A stretch of 64,000 nt of DNA from Streptomyces solicavernae. Its GTDB lineage: Bacteria > Actinomycetota > Actinomycetes > Streptomycetales > Streptomycetaceae. The translations under genes and the position numbers were made by a program. Below the pieces are notes generated by a model, which saw only the letters and a list, made by a program, of their open reading frames with translations, was not told where the DNA came from and did not search any database. Every line of letters starts with the position of its first letter. Position 1 is the stretch's first letter. Below, piece after piece: positions 16,416-24,337 of this stretch. The stretch is from NCBI RefSeq assembly GCF_029968095.1, contig NZ_JASCIR010000025.1, positions 1 to 64,000 of the forward strand. Reading direction: 5' to 3'.

Positions 16416-17714
16416 ATGCATCCGAGGGTGAAGCCCGCACTGCGGCGCGGCTGGCGGGACTTGACGACGGTGCAGTTCGGCGTGGCCCGCGCCCACGCCG
16501 TGGTCCTCGGCCCGATGGACCCGGCGACAGCAGGCCTCCTCGACCTGATCGACGGCACACGCGGACCGGCGATGCTCCGCGAGGAGGGGGAGCGCATCGG
16601 CCTGCGGCACGACCACGTCGACCTCCTGCTCTCCCGTCTCACCGAGGCCGGCCTCCTTGACGATGCGACGGGCGGCGGCGAGTCCGCGAACGCCCTGCGC
16701 AAACGTACGGACGTCCTCGATCGCCTGCGCCCCGACCTCGCCTCGCTCAGCCTGACGGACCGCGAACCGACAGGCGGCATAAGGAGGTTGACGGCGCGGC
16801 GCGGTATGCGCGTGCAGGTGCGCGGAGCCGGCCGGGTGGGCGCGACGATCGCGGCGGTGCTGTCCGGCGCGGGGCTCGGCCGGGTCGACGTCCTGGACGG
16901 CGGCCGGGTGGAACCGTCCGACGTAGCCCCGGGCGGCCTGCCCGCAGAAGCGATCGGGGAGCGCAGGGACGAGTCCGCGCGACGGCTCGTACGTCGATGC
17001 GCGCCCGGCCCTGCACCGCGCCGGGCGCGGCCCTTCCGCACGAGCCGGTCCCCTTTCACGGAGGCGTCACCTACCGCCACGGGCCCCGGAACATCTGCCG
17101 GTGCGGCTCCGAGTGCGGCTCTGAGTGCGGCCCCGGGCGCGACGGACGGGGTCGAACGGCCGGCGGACCCCGGGCTCTCGCTCGTCGTGGTGGCCCCGCG
17201 GGACGGTCTCGCAGCGTACGCACCCGACCCTCGCCTCGCCGTTCCCTACATGCAGTCGGGCACACCGCACCTGTACGCGGGGGTCATCGAGGGCACCGGT
17301 GTGGTGGGCCCGCTGGTGCTGCCGGGGGCGTCGGCCTGCGCGGGCTGCCTCGACCTCGGCCGTGCGGAGCGGGAGTTGGCGTGGCCGCGGATGCTGGCCC
17401 AGTGGCGGTCGGGGCGGTCCCGTCCGGTGCAGGCCTGCGACATCGGCCTTGCGACGACCGTCGCGGGTCTTGCCGCCACCCACGCCCTGGCGTTCCTCGA
17501 CGGCGGGCTGCCCGCAAGCACCGGCACCCGCTGGGAGCTCCCGCTCCCGGAGTTGGACTGGCGGCCCGAGCCCGTGGCGCCGCACCGCGAGTGCACCTGC
17601 GGCGCTGCCCGGCGCCGGAATCCGCTCGGCGAATGGGAGCGAGTCCTGGATGGGCCGGATGAGAGGGAGGACACCCCCATGGAAGGCGAGCCACACGAGA
17701 CAATGGCCGGGTGA
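16416..17714 (+). CDS. ThiF/HesA-type adenylyltransferase-like protein
   Basis: 432 residues from ATG 16416, with GGGGGACGG directly upstream; the ORF could extend 67 codons further without support. The N-terminal 120 residues are a helical domain (LRRGWRDLTTVQFG, LLDLIDGTRG) resembling the leader-recognition part of peptide-modifying ThiF proteins. The Rossmann-like segment VRGAGRVGATIAAVLSGAGLGRVDVLDGG follows. A zinc site is suggested by CAGC in GASACAGCLDLGRAE and by a late CTCGA. The insert at about residues 195-240 is Ala/Pro/Thr-rich. The ATP-binding arginine motif is not evident, so activity is uncertain. It lies 41 bp upstream of the ABC1 kinase gene, in the same direction. Confidence 0.75.
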   Translation: MHPRVKPALRRGWRDLTTVQFGVARAHAVVLGPMDPATAGLLDLIDGTRGPAMLREEGERIGLRHDHVDLLLSRLTEAGLLDDATGGGESANALRKRTDVLDRLRPDLASLSLTDREPTGGIRRLTARRGMRVQVRGAGRVGATIAAVLSGAGLGRVDVLDGGRVEPSDVAPGGLPAEAIGERRDESARRLVRRCAPGPAPRRARPFRTSRSPFTEASPTATGPGTSAGAAPSAALSAAPGATDGVERPADPGLSLVVVAPRDGLAAYAPDPRLAVPYMQSGTPHLYAGVIEGTGVVGPLVLPGASACAGCLDLGRAERELAWPRMLAQWRSGRSRPVQACDIGLATTVAGLAATHALAFLDGGLPASTGTRWELPLPELDWRPEPVAPHRECTCGAARRRNPLGEWERVLDGPDEREDTPMEGEPHETMAG

Positions 17715-17755
17715 GCGTCGGATGTGGCGCGGCAGTCTGGGTTTTGGAGGGGCGT

Positions 17756-19198
17756 ATGTCTGATCTTCCCCGGAAGGCGGTTACCCGTACCGCCAAGCTG
17801 GCCGCGCTGCCCCTCGGCATCGCGGGCCGGGCCACCTGGGGGCTCGGCAAGCGGATCGGCGGGAAGTCCGCCGAGATCGTGGGGCGCGAGCTGCAACAGC
17901 GCACCGCGGAACAGCTGTTCAAGGTGCTCGGCGAGTTGAAGGGCGGCGCCATGAAGTTCGGGCAGGCGCTGTCCGTCTTCGAGTCGGCGCTGCCCGAGGA
18001 GATCGCCGGCCCGTATCGGGCGGCGCTCACGAAGTTGCAGGAGGCGGCGCCGCCGATGCCGACGGCCACGGTGCACTCGGTGCTCGGGGAACGGCTCGGG
18101 GAGGACTGGCGCGAGTATTTCCTGGAGTTCGAGGACAAGCCCGCCGCGGCCGCCTCGATCGGCCAGGTCCACCGGGCTGTGTGGCACGACGGCCGGGAGG
18201 TCGCCGTCAAGGTGCAGTACCCCGGAGCGGGCGAGGCACTGCTGTCCGACCTGACCCAACTGAGCAGATTCGCCAAGCTTCTTGGCCCGCTCATCCCGGG
18301 GATGGACATCAAGCCGTTGATCACGGAGTTGCGCGACCGTGTCTCGGAGGAGCTGGACTACGAGCTGGAGTCCCAGGCTCAGCAGGAGCACGCCCGGGAG
18401 TTCGCGGACGATCCCGATGTGTTCGTCCCCGAGGTGCTGCACCAGAGCGAGAAGGTGCTGGTGACCGAGTGGATCGACGGCATACCCCTGTCCGAGGTGA
18501 TCGCCGACGGCACCGAGGAGCAGCGGGACCGGGCCGGTCAACTCCTGGCGCGTTTCCTCTTCTCCGGCCCGGCCCGCACCGGACTCCTGCACGCCGACCC
18601 GCACCCGGGCAACTTCCGGCTGCTTCCGGCCGACGAGGGGGACGAGGACGGCGAGTGGAAGCTGGGCGTCCTGGACTTCGGCACGGTCGACCGCCTGCCC
18701 GGCGGGCTGCCGTCGACCATCGGCCACTCCTTGCGGATGACCCTGGAGGGCGAGGCCGAGGCGGTCTACGAGCTGCTGCGCGGCGAGGGCTTCGTCAAGG
18801 ACGACATCGAACTCGACCCGGACGCGGTCCTTGAGTACCTGTTGCCGATCATCGAGCCGGCCGATGCCGACGCGTTCACGTTCACCCGCGACTGGATCCG
18901 CAGCCAGGCGGCGCGAATAGCGGACCCGCGCTCTCCCGCACACCAGTTGGGCAAGCAGCTGAACCTGCCGCCCTCGTATCTGCTGATACACCGGGTGACG
19001 CTCAGCACGATCGGCGTGCTCTGCCAGCTGGGGGCAACAGTCCGGCTGCGGGACGAACTTGAGTCCTGGCTGCCGGGATTCCTGGCGTCGGACGAGACGA
19101 CGGTCGCGGCCGAGGACGAAACGACGATCGCCGACGAAGACGAAGCCGAGGACGCGGACACGGTCGGGAGGAAGGGCGGCTCCGTGGCCCGGGCCTGA
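17756..19198 (+). CDS. ABC1/UbiB-family atypical kinase
   Basis: 480 residues from ATG 17756 behind a perfect GGAGG. All family marks are present: the KxGQ motif in GGAMKFGQALSVFE, ASIGQVHRAV (the Ala-rich nucleotide loop), the lysine of VAVKVQYPG, the catalytic loop LHADPHPGNF, and the metal-binding DFG in GVLDFGTVDR. UbiB-type proteins are ATPases or kinases that support isoprenoid lipid biosynthesis; in actinomycetes that would concern menaquinone, but the substrate is unproven. The C-terminal 35 residues are acidic and repetitive (DETTVAAEDETTIADEDEAED). The M. tuberculosis homologue Rv3197 also adjoins whiB7, so the placement is ancestral. Confidence 0.9.
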   Translation: MSDLPRKAVTRTAKLAALPLGIAGRATWGLGKRIGGKSAEIVGRELQQRTAEQLFKVLGELKGGAMKFGQALSVFESALPEEIAGPYRAALTKLQEAAPPMPTATVHSVLGERLGEDWREYFLEFEDKPAAAASIGQVHRAVWHDGREVAVKVQYPGAGEALLSDLTQLSRFAKLLGPLIPGMDIKPLITELRDRVSEELDYELESQAQQEHAREFADDPDVFVPEVLHQSEKVLVTEWIDGIPLSEVIADGTEEQRDRAGQLLARFLFSGPARTGLLHADPHPGNFRLLPADEGDEDGEWKLGVLDFGTVDRLPGGLPSTIGHSLRMTLEGEAEAVYELLRGEGFVKDDIELDPDAVLEYLLPIIEPADADAFTFTRDWIRSQAARIADPRSPAHQLGKQLNLPPSYLLIHRVTLSTIGVLCQLGATVRLRDELESWLPGFLASDETTVAAEDETTIADEDEAEDADTVGRKGGSVARA

Positions 19199-19216
19199 GG
19201 CTGCGTCATCGTGCGC

Positions 19217-19557
19217 TCACCACCAGGAGGAGTCCGGGCGGCCCTCGATGGCCCTGAGATTGGCCCTCGCGCAGTCGTCGCAGAAGGGCCGGTGCGCGCG
19301 GACTGCGCGTGCGAGCTGACGGAGACCAACGACCGGCCCAGGCACTCACGGCGCTCCGCGCCGCCGCCCTCGGATTCGCTTCACCACCGGGCTGAAGCCC
19401 GATGCACGGCGCATGAATCCCGGTAGCGGCGGACGCCGTCCTCCACGGAACGGGTCCAGGTGATGACCTGCTCGTCCTCCGCGCGGGCGCCGCAGCGGGA
19501 GCACGCCACGCTCTCGGCACCCGGCTCTTCAGCCGAGTGATGAGTTCGACGGTCCAT
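19217..19557 (-). pseudogene. Small zinc-ribbon gene split by a 137-nt insertion
   Basis: The first half reads from ATG 19557: MDRRTHHSAEEPGAESVACSRCGARAE through SVEDGVRRYR, then hits a stop at 19381. The missing second half of a CxxC...CxxC protein follows in another frame at 19285-19217: FCDDCARANLRAIEGRPDSSWW and stop. Joining the two at RRY/FCDDC would give an uninterrupted zinc ribbon of about 65 residues, the form I recall from other Streptomyces. The intervening 137 nt (19286-19422) is not a multiple of 3. Without a comparison, two separate tiny genes cannot be excluded. Function unknown. Confidence 0.6.
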
Positions 19558-19599
19558 TGCGTGACGGTACCGCCGTCTCCAGAGGTACGGGAGAGCAAA

Positions 19600-19643
19600 C
19601 TCCCCGTGGGGGCCGCTCCGTTCGGAGCGGCCCCCACGGGGAG
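19600..19643. terminator. Strong terminator hairpin
   Basis: A perfect 21-bp stem (19600-19620 with 19623-19643) has only a 2-nt loop. It lies downstream of the wblC operon (minus strand) and upstream of the split zinc-ribbon gene, so it ends wblC transcription. Confidence 0.85.
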
Positions 19644-19680
19644 TCGGCGCCACCGGCCCAACCGGCCGGCGATCGCCTTC

Positions 19681-19766
19681 GTCACGTCACATCAACGCCA
19701 CACGGCCTCGCCGCGTCTCGTCACGTCACATCTCGTCACGTCAGGCCACGTCAGGCCACGTCAGTT
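19681..19766. repeat. CGTCA-rich direct repeats across a stop codon
   Basis: Three 10-nt copies of cacgtcaggc (19737-19766, the last ending tt) span the stop codon (19761-19763) of the wblC partner gene. Two further cgtcacgtcacat units lie at about 19680-19692 and 19720-19732. Confidence 0.8.
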
Positions 19767-20087
19767 CATGACCGCCATGGCCAGCGCGCGGCGGGCGCGG
19801 AGCGAGGCGCGCTCGGCGCGTCGCTGCATCCGGCGCGCGCTGATCAGCCGCACCGCATGGCGGTCGGCGTCGGCCTCACGCATGCGCTCATGCATATGCG
19901 CACGTGCCAGGGCTTCGGGTTGGAGTTGCATCTCACGGGTCCTGTTCTGACGCGAGGAGATCGCGCCGGATTCGGTGGTGGTCTCTGGGATCGCGGAGCC
20001 GACGGGCTCGCTGGCGAAGGGCTTCATCGGGGCCTGCTTCATGGGGTCGTGCGTCAGGGGGCGGTCGATGGTTCCGGAGGCGTTCAT
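19761..20087 (-). CDS. Hypothetical protein coupled to wblC
   Basis: 108 residues. The start codon overlaps the wblC stop as ATGA (20087-20084), indicating translational coupling. The N-terminal 50 residues are unremarkable. The C-terminal half is strongly basic and helical (HMHERMREADADRHAVRLISARRMQRRAERASLRARRALAMAVM), suggesting an amphipathic or nucleic-acid-binding helix. No known domain. Because it is co-translated with an antibiotic-inducible regulator it may modulate wblC function, but this is inference. The stop lies in a 10-nt tandem repeat. Confidence 0.75.
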   Translation of the reverse strand: MNASGTIDRPLTHDPMKQAPMKPFASEPVGSAIPETTTESGAISSRQNRTREMQLQPEALARAHMHERMREADADRHAVRLISARRMQRRAERASLRARRALAMAVMN

Positions 20088-20449
20088 GCGACGACCGGGT
20101 TCTTGCGAGGGCGACCACGCGGCCGCTTGCGGGCAACGACCACGCCCTGAACGAAGAGCTCGCCGCCCCAGACGCCCCACGGCTCACGCCGCTCCTTGGC
20201 GCCGGCGAGGCAGGCCTCCATCAGCGGGCAGGTGCGGCAGAGGGACTTGGCGTACTCGACGTCGGCCGGCGACTCGGCGAAGAAGACCTCCGGGTCGTAG
20301 CTGCGGCAGGGGACGGGTACGTCGAGGTTCTCGATGGCGTCGTCGAGCGCGGTGAGCGCGGTGAGCGGAGTCAAGGTGTTCTCCTGAAGGCCGGGCGGGG
20401 GGAGCGTCTGTGAGGGCGGTACGGACGGGGCGTGCGTTTCGGTTTGCAC
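20084..20449 (-). CDS. wblC: WhiB-family Fe-S regulator WblC (WhiB7)
   Basis: 121 residues from GTG 20449, with GAGGA about 10 nt upstream. The four cluster cysteines are seen as PCRSYDPEVFF, then CRTCPLMEAC, followed by the WhiB turn GVWGGE. The C-terminal KRPRGRPRKNP is an AT-hook, the diagnostic feature of the WblC/WhiB7 subgroup. The protein binds the primary sigma factor and activates promoters with an AT tract next to the -35 element, inducing intrinsic resistance to ribosome-targeting antibiotics. Neighbours uvrD2, mycoredoxin and the ABC1 kinase match the mycobacterial whiB7 locus. A leader ORF and an intrinsic terminator precede the gene. Confidence 0.96.
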   Translation of the reverse strand: MQTETHAPSVPPSQTLPPPGLQENTLTPLTALTALDDAIENLDVPVPCRSYDPEVFFAESPADVEYAKSLCRTCPLMEACLAGAKERREPWGVWGGELFVQGVVVARKRPRGRPRKNPVVA

Positions 20450-20556
20450 GGTCGGTGTCTTCCTCGTCTGGTCGTTCCGGCCGGTCGGCCGGGTGGCGGC
20501 TTGGTACCAGGTGCTGCAAGTCCGTCGGCCCCTTCGCCCCGCTCTCCCCGTTCGGA

Positions 20557-20600
20557 GAAAACAGAAGGGCCGCGGATCCCGGGTGGGGTTCCGCGGCCCT
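20557..20600 (-). terminator. Attenuator terminator in wblC leader
   Basis: On the minus strand an 11-bp stem (20590-20600 with 20566-20576) is followed directly by TCTGTTTTCT. A U-rich tract is rare in this genome, so this is a true intrinsic terminator. It sits 108 nt upstream of the wblC start and just after the leader ORF stop, the position expected for ribosome-mediated attenuation. Confidence 0.85.
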
Positions 20601-20611
20601 GAAGGCGCCGG

Positions 20612-20628
20612 CCTGATCGTCGATCAGG
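20612..20628 (-). promoter_or_regulatory. Hairpin over the leader ORF stop codon
   Basis: The sequence cctgatcgtcgatcagg forms a 7-8 bp stem with a minimal loop and contains the leader ORF stop (20624-20626). A ribosome terminating or stalled here would block this hairpin, so it is a candidate switch element for the attenuator. Confidence 0.55.
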
Positions 20629-20953
20629 CTGGATCACTCCAGGGTTCGAGCCCGCGGAAGGCCCACATGTGCTGCTGCGTCGTCGTCTGCTTCCGGAGTC
20701 CGGCACCGGCTGCCGCAAAGGCATAGGCATGCGCCTGTGCCGCTGCTACTGCTGCTTCCGGTGCCTTGGTCGGTCGCTCATCGCGCTCGCTCACGGAGAG
20801 GAACGCGTGGGACAGGGAGGCCGGACGCACGGCGGGGATGCCGACGGGCAGACCGGTGCCCTGGTTCGAGAGACCGAGCGGGCAGGTGGCGACGACCGAG
20901 CGATCGGTCATTTTCACGACGGTGTTGCTGAAGCTGGTGTTGATGCTGATCAC
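20624..20953 (-). CDS. Upstream ORF in the wblC leader
   Basis: 109 codons from GTG 20953, preceded by GGAGG at 8 nt spacing and ending 23 nt before the attenuator stem. It begins MISINTSFSNTVVKMTDRSVV and has a long Ala-rich stretch (APEAAVAAAQAHAYAFAAAGAG). No domain or signal peptide is recognised. wblC/whiB7 genes are known to be controlled by an upstream ORF whose impaired translation under antibiotics prevents termination, and the arrangement fits. Whether the whole ORF is translated, or a shorter one inside it, is uncertain. Confidence 0.55.
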   Translation of the reverse strand: MISINTSFSNTVVKMTDRSVVATCPLGLSNQGTGLPVGIPAVRPASLSHAFLSVSERDERPTKAPEAAVAAAQAHAYAFAAAGAGLRKQTTTQQHMWAFRGLEPWSDPA

Positions 20954-21069
20954 TGGAATCGCCTCCTCTCGGCGTCTCGGGAACCGGCGCGAACCGGTCC
21001 GCTGGCGTACAAGGTTTAAGTACAGCACGGATCCAGGGCTTCGGAGAAGCCGCTGTTTCCGTGGTTAAG

Positions 21070-21110
21070 AACCTATGGGGATTGCTGCGGCGTACGCAAA
21101 CTATTTTTTC
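21070..21110 (-). promoter_or_regulatory. Predicted wblC promoter, WblC-dependent type
   Basis: On the minus strand an A/T run (21098-21109) abuts a -35-like TTTGCG (21095-21100). A -10-like CATAGG (21072-21077) follows after 17 nt, or TAGGTT (21070-21075) after 19 nt. An AT tract beside the -35 is what WblC's AT-hook recognises, suggesting autoregulation. The transcript would have a leader of about 600 nt. Confidence 0.5.
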
Positions 21111-21122
21111 GACGAGTTTGTA

Positions 21123-23336
21123 TCAGTCACGATCGTCTGCTCCTCCAAGCTCGACGGGACGTTCCTCACCTGCGCAGATGGCCAGGACATCGGCTCCGAA
21201 GCGGCGCAGTTTGCGGGCCACGACTCCGGGGATGCGGGACAGCTCGGCCTCGGACTCGGGGACTTGCTCGGCGATGGCGATCAGGGTCTTGTCGGTGAAG
21301 ACGCAGAACGCGGGCTGGCCGAGCGCGGCCGCCTCGTGGGCGCGCCAGATGTGCAGGCGGTCGTACACCCCCTCGTCCATGTCCGAGGGGCAGTCCTCGC
21401 AGCGCATCAGCTTCATCTCGCCCGCGGTGCTGAGCGTGCGGCCGCAGACCCGGCACAGGACCGGGCCGCGGGGCTTGCGGTTGCGGGCGGGAGCGCGCTC
21501 GACGCCGCCGGCGACGGAGGACGTACGCGAAGCGGCCGCGGCCGCGGAACCCGTGCGCAGGCCGTTCAGGAAGCGGCTCGGGGCCCGGGAGGCACGCCCG
21601 CCCGGCGAGCGGGCCAGCGCCCACGACAAAGAGAGGTGCGCGCGAGCGCGGGTGATGCCGACGTAGAGCAGGCGCCGCTCCTCCTCGACCCCCTCGTCGG
21701 TCTTGGCGTACGCGATGGGGAGCATGCCTTCGGTGAGGCCGACGACGAAGACCGCGTCCCATTCGAGGCCCTTCGCGGCGTGCAGCGAGGCCAGGGTGAC
21801 GCCCTCGACGGTGGGGGCGTGCTGCGCGCCGGCCCGCTCGTCCAGCTCGGCCACGAGGTCCGCGAGTGTAGCCTGCGGCCGGGCTCGGGCGAAGTCCTCC
21901 GCGAGCCGCACCAGGGCAGCGAGGGACTCCCAGCGGTCCCGCACCGCACCGGACCCCGCCGGGGGCTTGCTCGTCCAGCCCTTGGTGGACAGCACGGCGC
22001 GGACCTGGGACGGCACGTCCACCGCGTCGTCGAGCAGGGCGTCGTTGGCGCCGAAGCGGGCCGCGCCGCGCAGGGCCGCTCCGGCCTCCCGCACCTCGGT
22101 GCGCTCGAAGAACCGCTCGGCGCCGCGGAGTTGGTAGGGGATGGCCGCGTCGGCCAGCGCCTGTTCGTAGAGCTCGGACTGGCCGTTCGTGCGGAACAGG
22201 ACCGCGATCTCGCTGGCCGGGACGCCGGAGTCGAGGAGCTTGCGGATGCGGCGGGCGGTGCCTTCGGCCTCCGAGGGCTCGTCGCCGTACTCGGTGTAGC
22301 TCGGCTCGGGGCCCGCCTCGCGTTGGGAGACCAGCTCCAGGCGGTGCTCGGCGGCGCGGCCGTGGGCCTGGGCGAGGACGCTGTTGGCGAGGTGGACGAC
22401 CTGGGGCGTCGAGCGGTAGTCGCGGATCAGCTTGACCAGGGTGGCCTGGGGGTGGCGGTTGCGGAAGTCCAGGAGGTGGTCGGGGGTGGCGCCGGTGAAG
22501 GAGTAGATCGTCTGGCTGGCGTCGCCGACCACGCACAGGCTGTCCCGCTCGCCGAGCCACAGCTCCAGAAGGCGCTGCTGGAGCGGGCTGACGTCCTGGT
22601 ACTCGTCGACCACGAAGTGCTGGTACTGGGCGCGGACCTGCTCCGCGATGTCGTACCGGTCCTGGAGGACGGCGACGGTGAGGAGCAGCACATCCTCGAA
22701 GTCGATGACGCCGCGGTCCCGCTTCAGTTCCTCGTACGTCGCGTAGACCTGGGAGATCTCGGCGGGGTCGCGGGGGACCTCGCGGCCGGACTTGACGGCG
22801 GCGGCAGCGTAGTCACCGGGGACGGTCTGGGTGACCTTGGACCACTCGATCTCGCCGGTGACGTCCCGCAGTTCGTTGCGGTCGAGGCGGATGCGGCAGC
22901 GGGCCGCGGCGTCGGCGACCAGCTGGACCTTCCGCTCCACGAGGCGGGGCAGCTGACCACCGACTGCTTTCGGCCAGAAGTACTGCAGCTGTCGCAGGGC
23001 GGCGGAGTGGAACGTACGGGCCTGGACGCCGCTCACGCCGAGCTGGCGGAGGCGGCCGCGCATCTCGCCCGCCGCGCGGTTGGTGAACGTGACGGCCAGG
23101 ACGCTGTCGGGCCGCAGGATGCCGGCCCGGACTCCATATGCGATGCGGTGGGTGATCGCCCGCGTTTTGCCCGTACCGGCTCCGGCGAGCACGCACACCG
23201 GACCGTGCAGCGCCGTCGCGACCGCGCGCTGCTCGGGGTCGAGCCCTTCGAGCACCGCGTCCGCGTCCGGCGGCACGGGGGCGTACTGGCTCGCGCCCGG
23301 GGCCGGGAAGAGGGTGGAGTGCGTTCCTTGTGTCAC
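21123..23336 (-). CDS. uvrD2: DNA helicase UvrD2
   Basis: 737 residues from GTG 23336; the ORF is open further upstream but that part overlaps the divergent mycoredoxin gene. It is a superfamily 1A helicase. The Walker A is AGAGTGKTRAITHRIAYG near residue 50, motif II is VVDEYQDVSPLQQRLLE, and motif III is VGDASQTIYSFTG. After the motor domains comes a tetracysteine zinc module (CRVCGRTLS, CEDCPSD). A C-terminal HRDC domain follows (FTDKTLIAIAEQVPESEAELSRIPGVVARKLRRFG). That domain order defines mycobacterial-type UvrD2, a 3'-5' translocase in genome maintenance. It shares its promoter region with mrx1. Confidence 0.95.
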   Translation of the reverse strand: MTQGTHSTLFPAPGASQYAPVPPDADAVLEGLDPEQRAVATALHGPVCVLAGAGTGKTRAITHRIAYGVRAGILRPDSVLAVTFTNRAAGEMRGRLRQLGVSGVQARTFHSAALRQLQYFWPKAVGGQLPRLVERKVQLVADAAARCRIRLDRNELRDVTGEIEWSKVTQTVPGDYAAAAVKSGREVPRDPAEISQVYATYEELKRDRGVIDFEDVLLLTVAVLQDRYDIAEQVRAQYQHFVVDEYQDVSPLQQRLLELWLGERDSLCVVGDASQTIYSFTGATPDHLLDFRNRHPQATLVKLIRDYRSTPQVVHLANSVLAQAHGRAAEHRLELVSQREAGPEPSYTEYGDEPSEAEGTARRIRKLLDSGVPASEIAVLFRTNGQSELYEQALADAAIPYQLRGAERFFERTEVREAGAALRGAARFGANDALLDDAVDVPSQVRAVLSTKGWTSKPPAGSGAVRDRWESLAALVRLAEDFARARPQATLADLVAELDERAGAQHAPTVEGVTLASLHAAKGLEWDAVFVVGLTEGMLPIAYAKTDEGVEEERRLLYVGITRARAHLSLSWALARSPGGRASRAPSRFLNGLRTGSAAAAASRTSSVAGGVERAPARNRKPRGPVLCRVCGRTLSTAGEMKLMRCEDCPSDMDEGVYDRLHIWRAHEAAALGQPAFCVFTDKTLIAIAEQVPESEAELSRIPGVVARKLRRFGADVLAICAGEERPVELGGADDRD

Positions 23337-23486
23337 CCCGCCATGCTGCCAGGTTCGCGGAGACGGCCGAGCCGCTTGTCCACAGCCGCGAGGCATTGGT
23401 CGTACTAATGCGGGAATGGCGGGCGGTCCGCGTACGTTCGGTCTGGTGCGACCACGCATCGGACGAGATTGAGGAGCGCTGGAGAC

Positions 23487-23729
23487 ATGCCGGGCACTGT
23501 GACGATGTACAGCACCACCTGGTGCGGCTACTGCCGCCGGCTCAAGGGCCAGATGGACCGTGAGGGCATCGCCTACAAGGAGATCAACATCGAGCAGGAC
23601 CCGGAGTCCGCGGCGTTCGTCGAGAAGGCGAACGGCGGGAACCAGACGGTTCCGACCGTGCTGTTCGATGACGGCTCGACGCTGACCAACCCGTCGCTGG
23701 CCCAGGTCAAGCAGAAGGTCGGGGTCTGA
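23487..23729 (+). CDS. mrx1: Mycoredoxin Mrx1
   Basis: 80 residues from ATG 23487, with GGAG 5 nt upstream. Thioredoxin fold: the CxxC active site is TTWCGYCRRLK near the N-terminus, the cis-proline is in QTVPTVLF, and DGSTLTNPS follows at the end. Mycoredoxins use mycothiol, the actinobacterial thiol, to reduce protein-mycothiol mixed disulfides. The place beside uvrD2 and whiB7 is the same as in M. tuberculosis (Rv3198A). WblC activity is tied to the mycothiol redox state, so co-location may be functional. A strong hairpin follows 29 nt downstream. Confidence 0.93.
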   Translation: MPGTVTMYSTTWCGYCRRLKGQMDREGIAYKEINIEQDPESAAFVEKANGGNQTVPTVLFDDGSTLTNPSLAQVKQKVGV

Positions 23730-23758
23730 GACCACCCCGTGGCCGGCGCTCCGGCTCT

Positions 23759-23797
23759 GCGAAACCCCCGCTTCTGATGCAGGAGCGGGGGTTTCGC
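23759..23797. terminator. Bidirectional terminator
   Basis: A 14-bp perfect stem (23759-23772 with 23784-23797) lies between the convergent mrx1 and osmC-like genes. Confidence 0.85.
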
Positions 23798-23819
23798 GTA
23801 CGGCTGTGGGGGCGAGCAG

Positions 23820-23881
23820 GTGTCAGTCCTCGCCGCCCGCGGCGAAGCCCGTGTCAGTCCTCGCCGCCCGCGGCGAAGCCC
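23820..23881. repeat. 31-nt tandem duplication of the OsmC gene 3' end
   Basis: Bases 23820-23850 and 23851-23881 are identical. The stop codon of the OsmC gene (23854-23856) is in the second copy, and the first copy lies downstream of the gene and carries a matching stop codon. Confidence 0.9.
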
Positions 23882-24309
23882 ACCGAGCCGTCCGGCAGGA
23901 TCGCCTCCACGCGCGCGCCGTGCTCGACGGTGCGGCTGACCGTGCAGTGCTTCTCATGGGTCAGGCGGACGCCGCGGGCGAAGACCTCGGCGGCCCGGCC
24001 GCCGTTGGCGTCGGCGGGGATGTCGAGCTCGTAGCTGACGCGGACCTTGCCGATCCGGCCGTCGTCCTCAGGGGTGGAGACGGATTCCACGACGATGCGC
24101 AGCTCGTCGTGGTCCACCGCACGCGCGGTGCGGTCCGTGACCAGGCCGCCGCAGCCGCCGAGCGCCGCGAGCAGCAGCTCCACCGGCGTGAAGGACGGCT
24201 GACCCGACTCGTCGTCGGCAGCCGCCATGCGCACCTCGGCGCCGCGGTCGTTGCGCGCGGTCCACTGCCGGTAGCCGGTGCGGACGGTCTCGATGCGGTA
24301 GTCGGCCAT
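23854..24309 (-). CDS. OsmC family peroxiredoxin-like protein
   Basis: 151 residues from ATG 24309. OsmC/Ohr family features: TPVELLLAALGGCGGLVTD holds the peroxidatic-type Cys, and the second conserved Cys is in LTHEKHCTVSRTV near the C-terminus. Members reduce organic hydroperoxides with a two-cysteine mechanism. General OsmC and specialised Ohr cannot be told apart here. It lies 28 bp downstream of nudC in the same direction and is probably cotranscribed with it. The 3' end is tandemly duplicated. Confidence 0.9.
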   Translation of the reverse strand: MADYRIETVRTGYRQWTARNDRGAEVRMAAADDESGQPSFTPVELLLAALGGCGGLVTDRTARAVDHDELRIVVESVSTPEDDGRIGKVRVSYELDIPADANGGRAAEVFARGVRLTHEKHCTVSRTVEHGARVEAILPDGSVGFAAGGED

Positions 24310-24337
24310 GGTCGGCGCCCCTCTCTCTGCGGCTCGG

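Noticed and set aside
21123..23735. UvrD2 starting at 23735
   Set aside because: The extra 133 residues overlap the divergent mycoredoxin gene and have no helicase similarity; GTG 23336 is the plausible start.
23820..23881. 31-nt repeat as an integration attachment site
   Set aside because: The copies are adjacent, there is no tRNA and no integrase, so simple tandem duplication is sufficient.
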